NCBI GenBank assembly: GCA_029718625.1
Contig: JAINUF010000029.1
Coordinates: forward strand, 125,001 to 189,000
Source of the DNA: Synaphobranchus kaupii
Taxonomy: Eukaryota; Chordata; Actinopteri; Anguilliformes; Synaphobranchidae
DNA: 64,000 bases
Direction of reading: 5' to 3'
Of this stretch, positions 47,501 to 57,658 are shown in pieces (position 1 is the stretch's first letter; every line of letters starts with the position of its first letter). The notes under the pieces are model-generated. The model did not search any database. It saw only the letters and a program-made list of their open reading frames with translations, and was not told the origin of the DNA. The position numbers and the translations under genes were made by a program.

Positions 47501-47862
47501 GAATGGTAAGCTGTAGAACAGTGTTATTCACTCTGAAGATGAATGAATGGTAAGATGTAGAACAGTGTTATTCACTCTGAAGCTGAATGAATGGTAAGCT
47601 GTAGAACAGTGTTATTCACTGTGAAGCTGAATGAATGGTAAGCTGTAGAACAGTATTACTCACTCTGAAGCTGAATGAATGGTAAGCTGTAGAACAGTGT
47701 TATTCACTCTGAAGCTGAATGAATGGTAAGCTGTAGAACAGTGTTATTCACTCTGAAGCTGAATGAATGGTAAGCTGTAGAACAGTGTTATTCACTCTGA
47801 AGCTGAATGAATGGTAAGCTGTAGAACAGTGTTATTCACTCTGAAGCTGAATGAATGGTAAT
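41580..47862 (+). repeat. 44-bp donor-carrying minisatellite, gene B array 2 (6.3 kb)
   Basis: About 140 units, most with an intact GGTAAGCTG donor directly after a copy of the exon end. A higher-order duplication is visible: the odd unit GCTGGAGAAGTGTTATTCAC at 43391 recurs at 45275, and TTACTCTGAAGCGGAATG at 44631 recurs at 46515, both with an offset of 1884 bases. The array ends at GAATGGTAATTTACAG against a MITE fragment. Confidence 0.95.
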
Positions 47863-47865
47863 TTA

Positions 47866-47964
47866 CAGTTTAATCTAGTCCCACCCCCCAATTCCCATAG
47901 AGATACATTCAAATGCAGAGACTTTATAGTATCGCTTGTAAGAGTACCTGAAAATAAGACATTA
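47866..47964. mobile_element. Fragment of the palindromic MITE
   Basis: ATTTACAGTTTAATCTAGTC followed by CCACCCCCCAATTCCCATAG matches the outer end of the MITE at 18420-18460 and 57838-57880. It runs on to AAGAGTACCTGAAAATAAG, which corresponds in reverse to TATTTTCTGGTACTCTTAC at about 54480. Confidence 0.65.
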
Positions 47965-48799
47965 AGGGCGGTTTCACAAGCCAGCATTTAGTCCGTTTTA
48001 ATTGAACCCTGGTGCGGTTCAACCGCTGGTTCGTTTGGGCAGTTCTGAAAGCAGTAATCGTACTCTGGTGTGGACCAAATCAACCGGTCGGTCCGAGACC
48101 ACCTTTCGCAAGCGGTCTCGGGCCGTTTCCAAGCGAACCCTAGTGCGGTTCGATTGCAGTGAGAACATAATTCGACCTAATTGCAGGAAGTGAACCAAAA
48201 CGCAGAGAAATATGGGCTGCCTGCGTGGGCATTTGTTGAGATAGCCTAGCAACTAGCTAGATACTAGCCTAGCTAGATACTATACCTTGATCTTCCTTGA
48301 AATGCCAATCTGAACAGGTCGTGGTAGCGCCGCATCAAGGCTCGCCTTCTCTGGTTATTCCGTTGTCGGATCGCAACACGTCTTCTTTTGAAATAGTGTA
48401 TCAACATCATATTGTTGACAACCCGGAGCCTTAACAGACGTTCGTTCTGAGCAATACTCTCCTGTGTTTGGTTGGAACACCAAAGCAGGATTACTGCCAG
48501 TATCACCCAACGTATCCGTGGCTCCATGTTGCTCGGTTAGAGTTCTTCTCCGCGCTTGTTGATTTCCGTGTTTACATTTTCCACCACCAAATTTCTGACC
48601 AATGAGAAAGACTTCTGCGAGTACATTTTCGGTGCTGCTCCTGCGTACACACCCCTCAGCAAATTTTTTTTTTTTTTATTTGGTCCGCTTTAATTTGTGC
48701 ACTGTGAAACCGAACCAGACTAAATAGAAAACTAACCAAAAGTATCAATTTCACTTTGATTCGGACTAGCCAAACGGACTATACTTGTGAAAGCGCCCT
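47965..48799. mobile_element. Non-autonomous DNA transposon with AGGGCG-type inverted ends
   Basis: The 835-bp element has inverted ends AGGGCGGTTTCACAAG (left) and the reverse complement of CTTGTGAAAGCGCCCT (right), followed by imperfectly inverted ...TTTAGTCCGTTTTAATTGAA. The interior has repeated TGGTTCG/GCGGTTCGA words and a minus-strand 84-codon ORF (48273-48527), Arg-rich (RRRVAIRQRNNQRRRALMRR), of unknown relation. The ends resemble the PIF/Harbinger or ISL2EU kind; superfamily not certain. I could not find a clear target duplication. Confidence 0.65.
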
Positions 48800-48844
48800 C
48801 AGAGTCTTTTCATATCCTTTTATACCCAGTCATGTTAGCATTAC

Positions 48845-49125
48845 CTGTTTACCTGTGGAATGTTCCAAACAGGTGTTTTTTTTTGTTTTTTTTTAACTTC
48901 CCAGTCTTTCTTTTTTTCTTTGCCTCTGTCCCAACTTTTTTGGAACGTGTTGCAGGCATCGGAATTAGCCTATATTTACAAAAATCAATAAAATTGATAA
49001 AGTAAAACATTAAATATCTTTTCTTTGTACAGTTTTCAATAAAATATATGTAAAAGAGAATTTACAAATCACTGCTTTTACGTGCATTTTACATACTGTC
49101 CCAACTTTTTTGGAATTGGTGTTAC
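48845..49125. mobile_element. Uninterrupted copy of the ~280-bp DNA transposon
   Basis: Runs from about ACCTGTTTACCTGTGGAATG to TTTTTTGGAATTGGTGTT. It contains two TGTCCCAACTTTTTTGGAA words, at 48927 and 49097. It is the reverse-orientation relative of the copy split by the BEL/Pao element and allows that insertion to be reconstructed exactly. No transposase. Confidence 0.75.
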
Positions 49126-49587
49126 ATGATTAACCAGATACTTTATCATATAAACATTTCCTGTATGTCCGACAAGTGAATGACTCTATATTGACTATCC
49201 CCATTCAAAAAAGCCTGGTTTAAATCTATGTGTTTAACTTGACTCTGCATTTAATGAAAGCCCATTTCCTCCTTTGCTTTTGTCTTAGTTATTTTGCTCT
49301 TTTTCAAGAGCACCTTGGATCCACCATTGATTCTACCATATACGTACTGTATATCCAGAAACAGCCAATATCCTCTTTTTACTTTGTCTGAAACTTTGAG
49401 TTTAAATTTAACAATCCGTGATGGTGAAGACAAAATCTAACACTTGCATTACTGTGTGTCAGCAGTAAGGATAAAAGGTGATTGAATCCTGGGCTTGATA
49501 TTAAGCAGGATCAGATATTCACCTGTGAGGCTCCCTGCATTTGTACAGTACTCACCACATACAGCCTTATTTCCTCTGTTTCTACAG
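49126..49587 (+). other. Unique intron before the 141-bp exon
   Basis: AT-rich sequence with no repeat seen, ending in CCTCTGTTTCTACAG, a strong acceptor. Chance ORFs on both strands lack splice or domain support. Confidence 0.5.
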
Positions 49588-49728
49588 TAAGAGTTTGTGA
49601 AAGAGTAAATCACTATGAAGACAGAATGACCCCAGATAAGAGCCGAGATGAACATCAGAAGAGACCACTGACTAAGCAGCACAAAGGGACTGATGGGAGT
49701 GTTGGGATTTTACAGGAGAGTCAGACAG
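49588..49728 (+). CDS. Gene B cytoplasmic exon (141 bp), specific to the right-hand copy
   Basis: Forty-seven codons, acceptor TTTCTACAG, donor ACAG|GTAAGTAC, phase 1 at both ends. It encodes VRVCERVNHYEDRMTPDK, then SRDEHQKRPLTKQHKGTDGS and VGILQESQTG. Hydrophilic and charged; no ITIM or ITSM. No counterpart was seen in gene A within the window. The end of the exon and its donor are reused in the adjoining 50-bp minisatellite. Confidence 0.65.
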
Positions 49729-50028
49729 GTAAGTACAGGGAATTAGCAGGTCACATTCTCAATGGGAGACTCAGGCAGGTAAGTACAGAGAATCAGAAGT
49801 TAACATTCTCAATGAGAGACTCAGGCAGGTAAGTACAGAGAAGCAGAAGGTAACATTCTCAATGAGAGACTCAGGCAGGTAAGTACAGAGAAGCAGAAGG
49901 TAACATTCTCAATGAGAGACTCAGGCAGGTAAGTACAGAGAAGCAGAAGGTAACATTCTCAATGAGAGACTCAGGCAGGTAAGTACAGGGAATTAGCAGG
50001 TAACATTCTCAATCTGAGACATGCTTTA
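49729..50028 (+). repeat. 50-bp minisatellite, six consensus 5' splice sites in tandem
   Basis: Units start at 49729, 49779, 49829, 49879, 49929 and 49979. All begin GTAAGTACAG and are preceded by CAG (CAGACAG at the true exon end, CAGGCAG in the copies). CAG|GTAAGT is fully complementary to the U1 snRNA 5' end. Each unit also ends in an exon-like GAGAGACTCAGGCAG, a copy of GAGAGTCAGACAG. Use of a downstream donor would add 50 bases per unit and shift the frame. Confidence 0.95.
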
Positions 50029-50063
50029 CATCATATTTAATATTTTATGTAATTTCTCCACAG

Positions 50064-50662
50064 AATCATTAAATGAGGGTGCAGATTTTGAAGGGAGAGG
50101 AGTGAAGACTGAGGGAGGGAACTCACCTAAACACCGCCCCTCTGGGACTGTCCCGTTCAGCCCTCCTGTGTCTCCATCTGCTGCTCCACCCAAAACAGGA
50201 AGTGAAGAGGATCCCACCCACACCCCCAAATCCAGCCCATCTCTTACCCGCCCAACTTTCTCCACTCCCCAATCCCAGATACCAGGAGACAAGAGGCAGG
50301 GGCAGGAGAGGGAGAGGGAGGGGCAGGAGAGGCAGGGGCAGGAGAGGGAGGGGCAGGGGCAGGAGAGGGAGAGGCAGGGGCAGGAGAGGGAGGGGCAGGG
50401 GCAGAAGAGGGAGGGGCAGGAGAGGGAGGGGCAGGATGGAGGTAGTGATGAGGGCGGAACTCAGCTCAGTGAGACAGCAGGGGGAGGAGATGAGAACCAA
50501 ACACCAGATCCAGCCCAGAAGCTCCTCTACAGCTCGGAGGAAGAGGAGGATACTCAGATTCAGGGTGGAGCCAGTGATGAAGGAGCAGGCCAGTATTGTG
50601 AGGCGGGAGAGAGAGGGGAAGAAAACACCCCAAAACCAGATTCTAACCAGGAAATAAACTGA
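50064..50662 (+). CDS. Gene B last exon (third copy), truncated tail
   Basis: Starts after TAATTTCTCCACAG in phase 1 ([13 protein letters not shown]) and encodes the proline-rich part, a short QEREGQ repeat, [14 protein letters not shown] and [13 protein letters not shown]. It ends ...SNQEIN at TGA 50660-50662. Compared with gene A, about 135 bases (from ACCACATTAGC on) are deleted just before the stop, which is created at the junction. The tail is therefore about 199 residues against about 603. The tyrosine of QYSEAG is kept but Ser is now Cys. Confidence 0.75.
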
Positions 50663-51000
50663 ACTGGTAACACCCCAATATCCAGCACAAACCTGGGGCT
50701 CACCAACACCTCTGAGGAAGAGAAAGGGTCAGATCCAGATCCAGGGAAAAGGACAGAGACATCCCCCCCCCCCCCCCCCCCCCCCAGATTCCAGTTAAGC
50801 CCTTAAACCCTCATACAGGTCTATCTTAGAAAGCCACAGCAGAGCCAACCTGACACGACAGCACATGAGCAGCTAAGAGGTAAAAACACTCAACCAAAAC
50901 ACCAGAACAAGTCTGAGCTGCAGGATAAACAGACTACAGACACAGGAAAAGTAGCTCCTAAGATTGAGAAAATATGAGCTTATTTAAAGAAGTGAAACGG
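50663..51000 (+). pseudogene. Untranslated remnant of the gene A-type tail
   Basis: Sequence matching the distal tail of gene A (ACACCCCAATATCCAGCAC, GACACGACAGCA, AGTAGCTCCTAAGATTGAG) but after the stop. The TAYEQL codon set now reads TAHEQL (CAT at 50874-50876). A run of 23 C (50763-50785) lies in place of the acidic repeat. It now serves as 3' UTR. Confidence 0.7.
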
Positions 51001-51092
51001 TACTACAGTGCCTAAGACACAAGCAGCAAGTAAAGAGGAGAAGTTATCCATCCAGGGGAAGACCTCATCTGCACCATTAATTTTTAATTTTT

Positions 51093-51193
51093 AATAAACA
51101 CGTCTTCAGTTTTAAACCATTATGTGTATTCTAATTCAGGTCTGCCTTAAACTGTAAATGTAAGTTTAATTTTTGAAAATAATGTTGAATAAA
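51093..51193 (+). terminator. Gene B poly(A) signals
   Basis: AATAAA at 51093-51098 and at 51188-51193. The second (GTTGAATAAAATG) is shared with gene A. Downstream sequence to 51700 aligns with that after gene A, including a SINE-tail signature near 51385-51425. Confidence 0.65.
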
Positions 51194-51699
51194 ATGTTTT
51201 TTCATCATAAATGTGTAATATGTGGGTGATGGGGGAAATATTTCAATGCATTACAATTTTCAGGTGTAACAGGGTCAAAGGGGATGAATGCTTTCTGAAA
51301 GCACTGTAGTTATGATTGTTTCACAGATACATGCTATGGGCAGAACAGGAGCGCTGTCTTCAGTACAATGTGTGTTTATACATTACATTAGAGTCATTTA
51401 GCAGACGCTTTTATCCAAACGTACAATAAGTGCATACAGAAACGTCATCGAATTCACTACAGAACAGATAAGACAAAGCACATCCTTCCCATAACATAGC
51501 AGCTATCCCTAGTAATGAACATTGAATGTAGTTCACAGTAAGCCGTGGGTAAATCAGCTATACTACAATGCTATTATAAATACTATTATAAACTATAACA
51601 AACAGCCATCGTGGTTTTTATACCATCAACACTCTGCCCCTATCAGTGATAGATCACAAGTACATGGAGCCCAGTCACATGATACAGATGCTGTTTTTC

Positions 51700-52060
51700 A
51701 AATGGACAGACAGACAGACAGACAGACAGAATGTGACTGTCCATGCTGTGGGTGAACTGGACAGACAGACAGATAGAATGTGACTGTCCATGCTGTGGGT
51801 GAACTGGACAGACAGACAGATAGAATGTGACTGTCCATGCTGTGGGTGAAATGGACAGACAGACAGACAGAATGTGACTGTCCATGCTGTGGGTGAAATG
51901 TACAGACAGACAGACAGACAGAATGTGACTGTCCATGCTGTGGGTGAAATGGACAGACAGACAGATAGAACGTGACTGTCCATGCTGTGGGTGAAATGGA
52001 CAGACAGACAGACAGAATGTGACTGTCCATGCTGTGGGTGAAATGGACAGACAGGAAGTG
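51700..52060. repeat. (GACA)n minisatellite after gene B
   Basis: Seven to eight units of the 45-48-bp repeat seen at 6757-7708 (GAATGTGACTGTCCATGCTG plus GACA runs), followed by a duplicated GGAAGTGCTAGTCTACAG. Fewer units than after gene A. Confidence 0.95.
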
Positions 52061-52590
52061 CTAGTCTACAGACAGGAAGTGCTAGTCTACAGCCCAGAAG
52101 CCACTTCAGCCAGTGGCATGGATGAATAAACCAGATTGAATTCAGTCACAAGAACTTCTTTGATTTTAAGCCCATGATGTCCAGCAACCACATACAAATG
52201 TGGAGCAATATAAAATGTAATCAGAACTTAATTTATTCAATCCCAGTGAACTCAAACACCATGAAATTACAAATGTATGTTTGAACGCAAAAATGTACTT
52301 GGGTTAAAAAAAATAAAAAATGAAGGTTTTTAATTTGTAGTATTGACTCATTAGAACGACTTACACTGCACTGGCAATCATGCAAATGTCAAGACTACTG
52401 TAATATGCTATAACATTCAGTGGTACTCTTTGCATGGGGAATGAAGGACTTCATGGAATTTGGCTGTTAATCGCTGAGAAAGACTCTTCGAAAATCGTGC
52501 CGCGCAGCAAAGTGGCAGTGTTTGCCCAACACTCCCATCTGGTGGTGATATACTGTAAATGCAACCCGGAGTATGCCCCGGGGTACCAAA
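52061..52590. other. Intergenic region between gene B and gene C
   Basis: Homologous in pieces to 7730-8500 (for example CCCAACACTCCCATCTGGTG). No exon. The gene A-B interval is about 4 kb and the B-C interval about 1.7 kb, the difference being mainly sequence present only at 8580-9927. Confidence 0.5.
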
Positions 52591-52593
52591 TGT

Positions 52594-52605
52594 GAAAATG
52601 AAAAC
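52594..52605 (+). promoter_or_regulatory. ISRE/IRF-like site upstream of gene C
   Basis: GAAAATGAAAAC fits GAAANNGAAANN once. It lies 320 bases before the gene C signal exon, so it is farther away and weaker than the gene B site. An ACGTCA (CRE half-site-like GGGACGTCACC) lies near 52866. Confidence 0.3.
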
Positions 52606-52924
52606 ATATCTGCATGACGTATGGAAACTGTATTTAAAAAAATATATTAAGGATGAAGAATAGCCTATGGTTAAAATTATGTTAAAATTGGGACATTTAA
52701 ATTATAGGATTAATCAGGTGTTTTTAATGGATAGCTATTGTACCCTAACAGTTGATGATACAAATATAGAATATAGCTAATACTAATCAATATAGCCTAT
52801 ATAAGTTTTTATAAAACTTCGCAAGTATGCTCATATATTATTTTTTACAGACATTTTGCAAATGGGACGTCACCTGAGGTGTGTATAATAAACCCAAAGT
52901 CTAGTCTGAATGCGGGGGTGAGCA

Positions 52925-53036
52925 ATGGCAGAGAAATCACAGAGTTATTAAGTTCGCGGTAGTCTTTTGGTTAGTAAGTTTTGGGACGACATCGGAATCA
53001 CAGAGTTATTTTTTATCTTCGCAAAATTAAAATTTG
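52925..53036 (+). pseudogene. Gene C exon 1, signal-peptide exon disrupted
   Basis: ATGGCAGAGAAATCACAGAG is followed by TAA at 52949-52951, only eight codons from the ATG. A direct repeat (AATCACAGAGTTATT) recurs 61 bases downstream, and the second copy continues as the real homologue of gene B exon 1 (ITELFFIFAKLKF-G, donor GGTAAGATC at 53037). The frame that reads the hydrophobic core is the ATG frame, but with the stop between them. Either gene C is inactive, or it starts elsewhere. The V and C2 exons would lie right of the window. Confidence 0.6.
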
Positions 53037-54114
53037 GTAAGATCGGTTGACCTAAATCGCTTCGGAAGCTAATTATTCGTTCAGTGTGATTTACAGGTCA
53101 GAACCTTTTTTTCAGAGGTTACACGTTTAACTGTTGTGATAATAGGCTATGCCAATTAATCTAAAATAAGCACAGGAACTATACGAACCGATATTCTTAA
53201 CTCCGCTCTGTTCCACTGATATGTATTATATCCTGATGTAGGCTATACTGAACGAGTGGGCATATTTTCAGAGACGCTCAAGACTGTTCGTAGGCTAGAC
53301 GAAATACTAAAGAATGAACATTTTGTCAAAATATGATATGGGATAATGGGATATCGGGTAACAATAACTGCTCCGCGAGTTAATGATTAGTCCGGGCAAA
53401 GCCGACATAGATGAACAAATTGAGACAGATTACATTTGCAGCAACATGTCGGGGCGTGGAAGACTTAAATGAGACTTTATATTTAATCTCACCTAATATA
53501 TGTTAAATTCAGACTGAAAAATATAGACAAGAGGGATGTGGAGACATTATCGACAGTATGTCAGATATCAGTCCATCTAGTCTAATACAATTTTGTAATT
53601 TATCTGTAGCCTACTCTTATATTCCCAATAGTTTTTTTCCCAATCTCACTAAGTCCAGTTTTGGTAAACCGCTTACGTCGCTTTGGATAAAAGCGTCTGC
53701 TAAATAAATGTAATGTAATGTAATGTAATGTAAACCATATTATTCAAGGTTGGTATAATTTTTCCGATAAATTGTTTGCTATTTGCAGTTTTACATTTAC
53801 ACAATTTTTCTTATGGATTTGAGTATAAAAATGTGATTACCACCAATTTAAAATAAACAAAAATTTAGATTTTCTCAAAATTGGTAAAAGTGGGCTGAGT
53901 GACATTTGGAAAAACATCTGTCTAAAGAAAAAACGCTGCCTTTAGTTTCGGTCTCTAAAGAATAAAAGCTAACTTTGGCTGTATTACACAGTGCATTCTC
54001 ATTATCACGCCCATAAGCAGCTGCTCGGAGATATTTTCAGTGGTTTCCTACACCCAGTAAAAATACTGCTGGTGGTGATTAAATATATTAAAAGTCTCAG
54101 TATTGTATATAATA
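53037..54114 (+). other. Gene C intron 1, first part
   Basis: Unique sequence partly alignable to gene B intron 1 (53238 on; 53935-54115). A SINE-tail fragment, minus orientation, lies at about 53670-53735 (GTCGCTTTGGATAAAAGCGT then TAATG repeats). No exon seen. Confidence 0.6.
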
Positions 54115-54430
54115 TCAGATACAGTGAGCACCATAATTCATTGGACAGCGACACATTTTTTGTTATTTTTGTTTTGTACTCTAGCACTTTGAGTTTGAAA
54201 GGATACAATGGCAATCAGGGTTGAAGTGCAGACAGTCAACTTTAATTTGAGGGTATTTTCACCCATATCCAATGAATTGTTTAGAAATGTTTTGAATGAA
54301 TCGTTTTAGAAACCTTTTGTACATAGTCCCCCCCCATTTTCGGCATCAGAAAATATTGGACAGTTGAACATAATGTAGAATAAAGTAATCATTTTTAATA
54401 TTTGGCCACGTATCCTTTGCATGCAATGAC
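54115..54430. mobile_element. Dispersed fish DNA-transposon fragment
   Basis: TTTGTACTCTAGCACTTTGA, AACTTTAATTTGAGGGTATT, TTGTACATAGTCCCCCCCCA and TTTGGCCACGTATCC are words of a very common non-autonomous teleost repeat with short AT-rich ends. I recognise it by its conserved words only; the superfamily is not assigned with certainty. Confidence 0.55.
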
Positions 54431-54509
54431 ATCCTGATGTCTGTAACCCAACAATATCAAAAAGACTCTTGATATCTTATTTTCTGGTACTCTTACAGGC
54501 GATAATATA

Positions 54510-54712
54510 ACTCCTCTGATCTCTATGGGAATTGGGGGGTGGGACTAGATTTAGCTGCAAATTATGCTGGAACAGTATGGAATACATGGTTGGCGAAATG
54601 GCTGTAAGTCATCAAGGGTCTGACGTATCAAACAAGCCTTAAATCATCACTCTGCTGCCAGATATGCAGTAGATATGGATGGATCACTTTAAGGGTTGTT
54701 TTTCCTTAGTAA
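54510..54712. mobile_element. Left arm of a palindromic MITE, split by insertion
   Basis: CTCTATGGGAATTGGGGGGT, GGAACAGTATGGAATACATG and AAGGGTTGTTTTTCCTTAG match the MITE at 18084-18460. The arm stops at TTTTC (54713-54717), the target duplication of the next element. The matching right arm is at 57659-57880. Confidence 0.8.
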
Positions 54713-54717
54713 TTTTC

Positions 54718-57657
54718 TGTAATGGGGCGTGACGTGTGAGGTGGGAGATTGGGGAGGTGGGGAGGTGGGGGATTCATTAAGCCCTTAGGCCACTAAGGCG
54801 GGATACCCCGCAGATAAGGGAAGGAGACAAGACAAGGAACACACACACCACAGCTACAGACCGGCTCACTGATACATGAGCCAGAAATAACACGCCCTGT
54901 CTCGATAACGAGACGCAAGAACAGGCGAGTAGCACAATGGCACAAACAAAACACACAGCACATAAACACAGTAAACTAATACCGATAGGTATAGGAGGAG
55001 GCGAAGGAACAGATATAACGTTCCGTGGCAACTTCCATAAGCTAGCACTAACCTTCATTTGCAGAACCTAAAGGGGGTAAACGCCCGATCTCCCAGGGGG
55101 GAGAAACACTTTACAGGCGAGCCGACGGAGAACTGCAGTCCCATAGCCTTACCAGCAAAATGACCAAGCTTAAAACAGAGCCACGCCCTAACCTCTAGTG
55201 ACAGGAGAAATGTAATGAGGGGAAGGAACAGATAATTAATGTTCCAAGGCTAAAAGGTTAGCAGTCACACACAAACATGTCCACAACATCGCCCGGTCTC
55301 CCGAAGAGACGAATTGCGCCGAAGGGCGAACAGAACTAAAGTTCCGAACCGAATCGCCCACATCTCCTATACACGGAGAAGGGAAGCACAAAAGATGAAA
55401 GGACAGCAGCACCGAAAACCATCGGCTAACTGACTAACTCAAGCACAAGCCCTGCCTCTCAGTAAGGGGAAATGTAACGAGGCGAATAGGAAAAGAGATT
55501 TAACGTTCCATGGCTAGTATAATAAGTGTGCAGTCCAATGCAGCAAACGTACCTGGGCAAACACCCGATCTCCCAGGAGGGAGAAACATTTACAGGCGAG
55601 CCGACGGAGCACCGTCGTCCCATAACTTACTAGCCAGAGACTCACGCAAACTAACTCAAATACGCGCCCTAGCCCCTTAGCTAGTAAGGTGAAATGTAAC
55701 GAGGCGAACAGGAACAAAGATTTAACGTTCCATGGCTGCTTAAATAAGTTTGCAGTCTAATGCAGCAAACATAGCGTACCGAACCCGGTTATCGGGCGGA
55801 AACCAGACATTTTTGTGATCAACATACGATACTGATATTATTCGGGCACATACCATTGAACATATTATATTTATTAGGTTCACAAAACGATAAGCTAACT
55901 TTTAAGCCAATAACCATGTAGATGTGACCGGTAGTTTTTATGTTTTAACGTCTTTTAGATGAGAAAGTACTGTCAAAAAAGGGGCGCCCTTTATCGGGCG
56001 GCTCTTGTAGTGCATAAACAAGCTCACGATTATTGTTGTTTTAATAATCAATTAATAGTTTATTTCATCAAGAAAGATACAGTTTGAATAACCAATATGT
56101 TGGCAAAATAGCTGGCTAACTGGATAGTTTACCTGACAGTCCGAAAGATGTCAATATTGGGTTTATTTCTTCACAAAACGATAAACTAAGTTTTAAGCCA
56201 ATATTAAACATGTAGAGGTGACCGGTAGTTTTTTGTTTTAACGTCTTTTAGATGAGACAGTAATGTCAAAAAAGGGGAGACAACTATCTTTTATTGGCTT
56301 AAAAGAGATAGGCTCAATCGCATTGGATTTATTTCTTTACAAAAACGATGTTAACTTTTAAGCCAATAACGTGTTTCTTTTTTCGTTTTAACGTCTTTAA
56401 GATGAGACGAGACTGCCAAAGAAAGGGCGCCCATTATCGGGCGGCTGTTGTAATCCATAAACAAGCTCATGATTATTGTTGTTTTAAGAATCAATTAATA
56501 GTTTATTTCATCAAGAAAGATACCGTTTGAATAACCAATATATTGGCTAAATAGCTGGCTAACAAGACTATGCAGTGTAGTACACCAGCGCAGAAGTAGA
56601 ATCAGATTTCGGACATTTTTTTCACATAGGGGGCGTGATAAAAAGGCTCATAAAATGTGTAATTATCGTTAAATATTCATGAAAATGAGCGGATACATAC
56701 CTTGTTTGGTTTGAAGTGGGTGGGAAATACTGGTTTTCTTTTTTTCGTTGGCAAATCAGCTCTCGAGGAAGTTCAAATATGGTCGAAAGAGGACGTGCCC
56801 GATAAAGGGCGCCGCCCGATAAAGGGCGCCCTGTAGCTACCTGGGTAAACACCCGATCTCCCATGAGAAACATTTTACAGGTGAGCCGACGGAGCACCGT
56901 CGTCCCAAAACTTACTAACCAAAAGACTACCGCGAACTTAAATAAACACACAGTATCACAGTAAACGAATAAGTAACAAAAACCCCGACTCACAACAAAG
57001 GGGAACGTAGTCTATGAGAAGGAGACAAAACAGGGAATAACCGTACCAAGGCTACTCACTGGCTCACCGTAATACGGAAACGAGTAGAAGCAAACGCCAG
57101 GACTCTCAGTAGAAACCATTAACCGGCGAAAGGGAACAAAGAACAGCTACTCTACACTTCTACAAGCTAAGCAACCTAGCAGAAGCAAAACGCCAGATCT
57201 CCCATGAGACGACATGCACCGAGAGGCGAACAGAACTACAGTTCCGACCATCGCCCAAATCTCCATACATGGAGGAAAACGCACACAGGCGAACTAGAGC
57301 AGAGATTTACAGTCCCAAAACTTCTACGAGACAACTACCCACCAAGCCAGCAAGAAATAAGCCCTGCCTCCAAAAAGAGACGTTTAACAATAGGCGAGTA
57401 GCCAACATGGTACGAAACTCACAGCCAACAATACACCACAGTACATAACAATAAACAAACACAATTAATGTCGAAGCCCCGAACGAAGGAAACGGTAGGC
57501 TTATATGTCTCTCAGGTAACTACGCACAGGTGCAAACGCTCAAACAGAAACTCCCCCAACTCAGCAGGGCGGAGCAAGCATCTACCAACAGGGCAGCGTC
57601 CTCGCGTGGCCACCGAGGAAAACGACCGCATAGGGAAACAGGGTCAAAACCATTACA
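54718..57657 (+). mobile_element. 2.9-kb LTR-like insertion with internal tandem blocks
   Basis: Starts TGTAATGGGGCG and ends AACCATTACA, interrupting the loop of a MITE. Flanks are TTTTC on the left and a T-run plus C on the right, consistent with a 5-bp duplication. No ORF above about 120 codons has a recognisable domain. Three copies of a block with CCCGATCTCCCAGG...GAGCCGACGGAGC occur (55085, 55562, 56849). Three copies of a block with TTTTAGATGAGA follow (55950, 56240, 56390), and TTATCGGGCGG occurs five times on both strands. A CTTATATG box near 57498 could be its TATA. It may be an overgrown solo LTR related to 2243-2956; this is a guess. Confidence 0.55.
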
Positions 57658-57658
57658 T

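Noticed and set aside
48273..48527. 84-codon Arg-rich minus-strand ORF as a cellular gene
   Set aside because: It lies wholly inside the AGGGCG-ended DNA transposon, so at most it is a transposon remnant.
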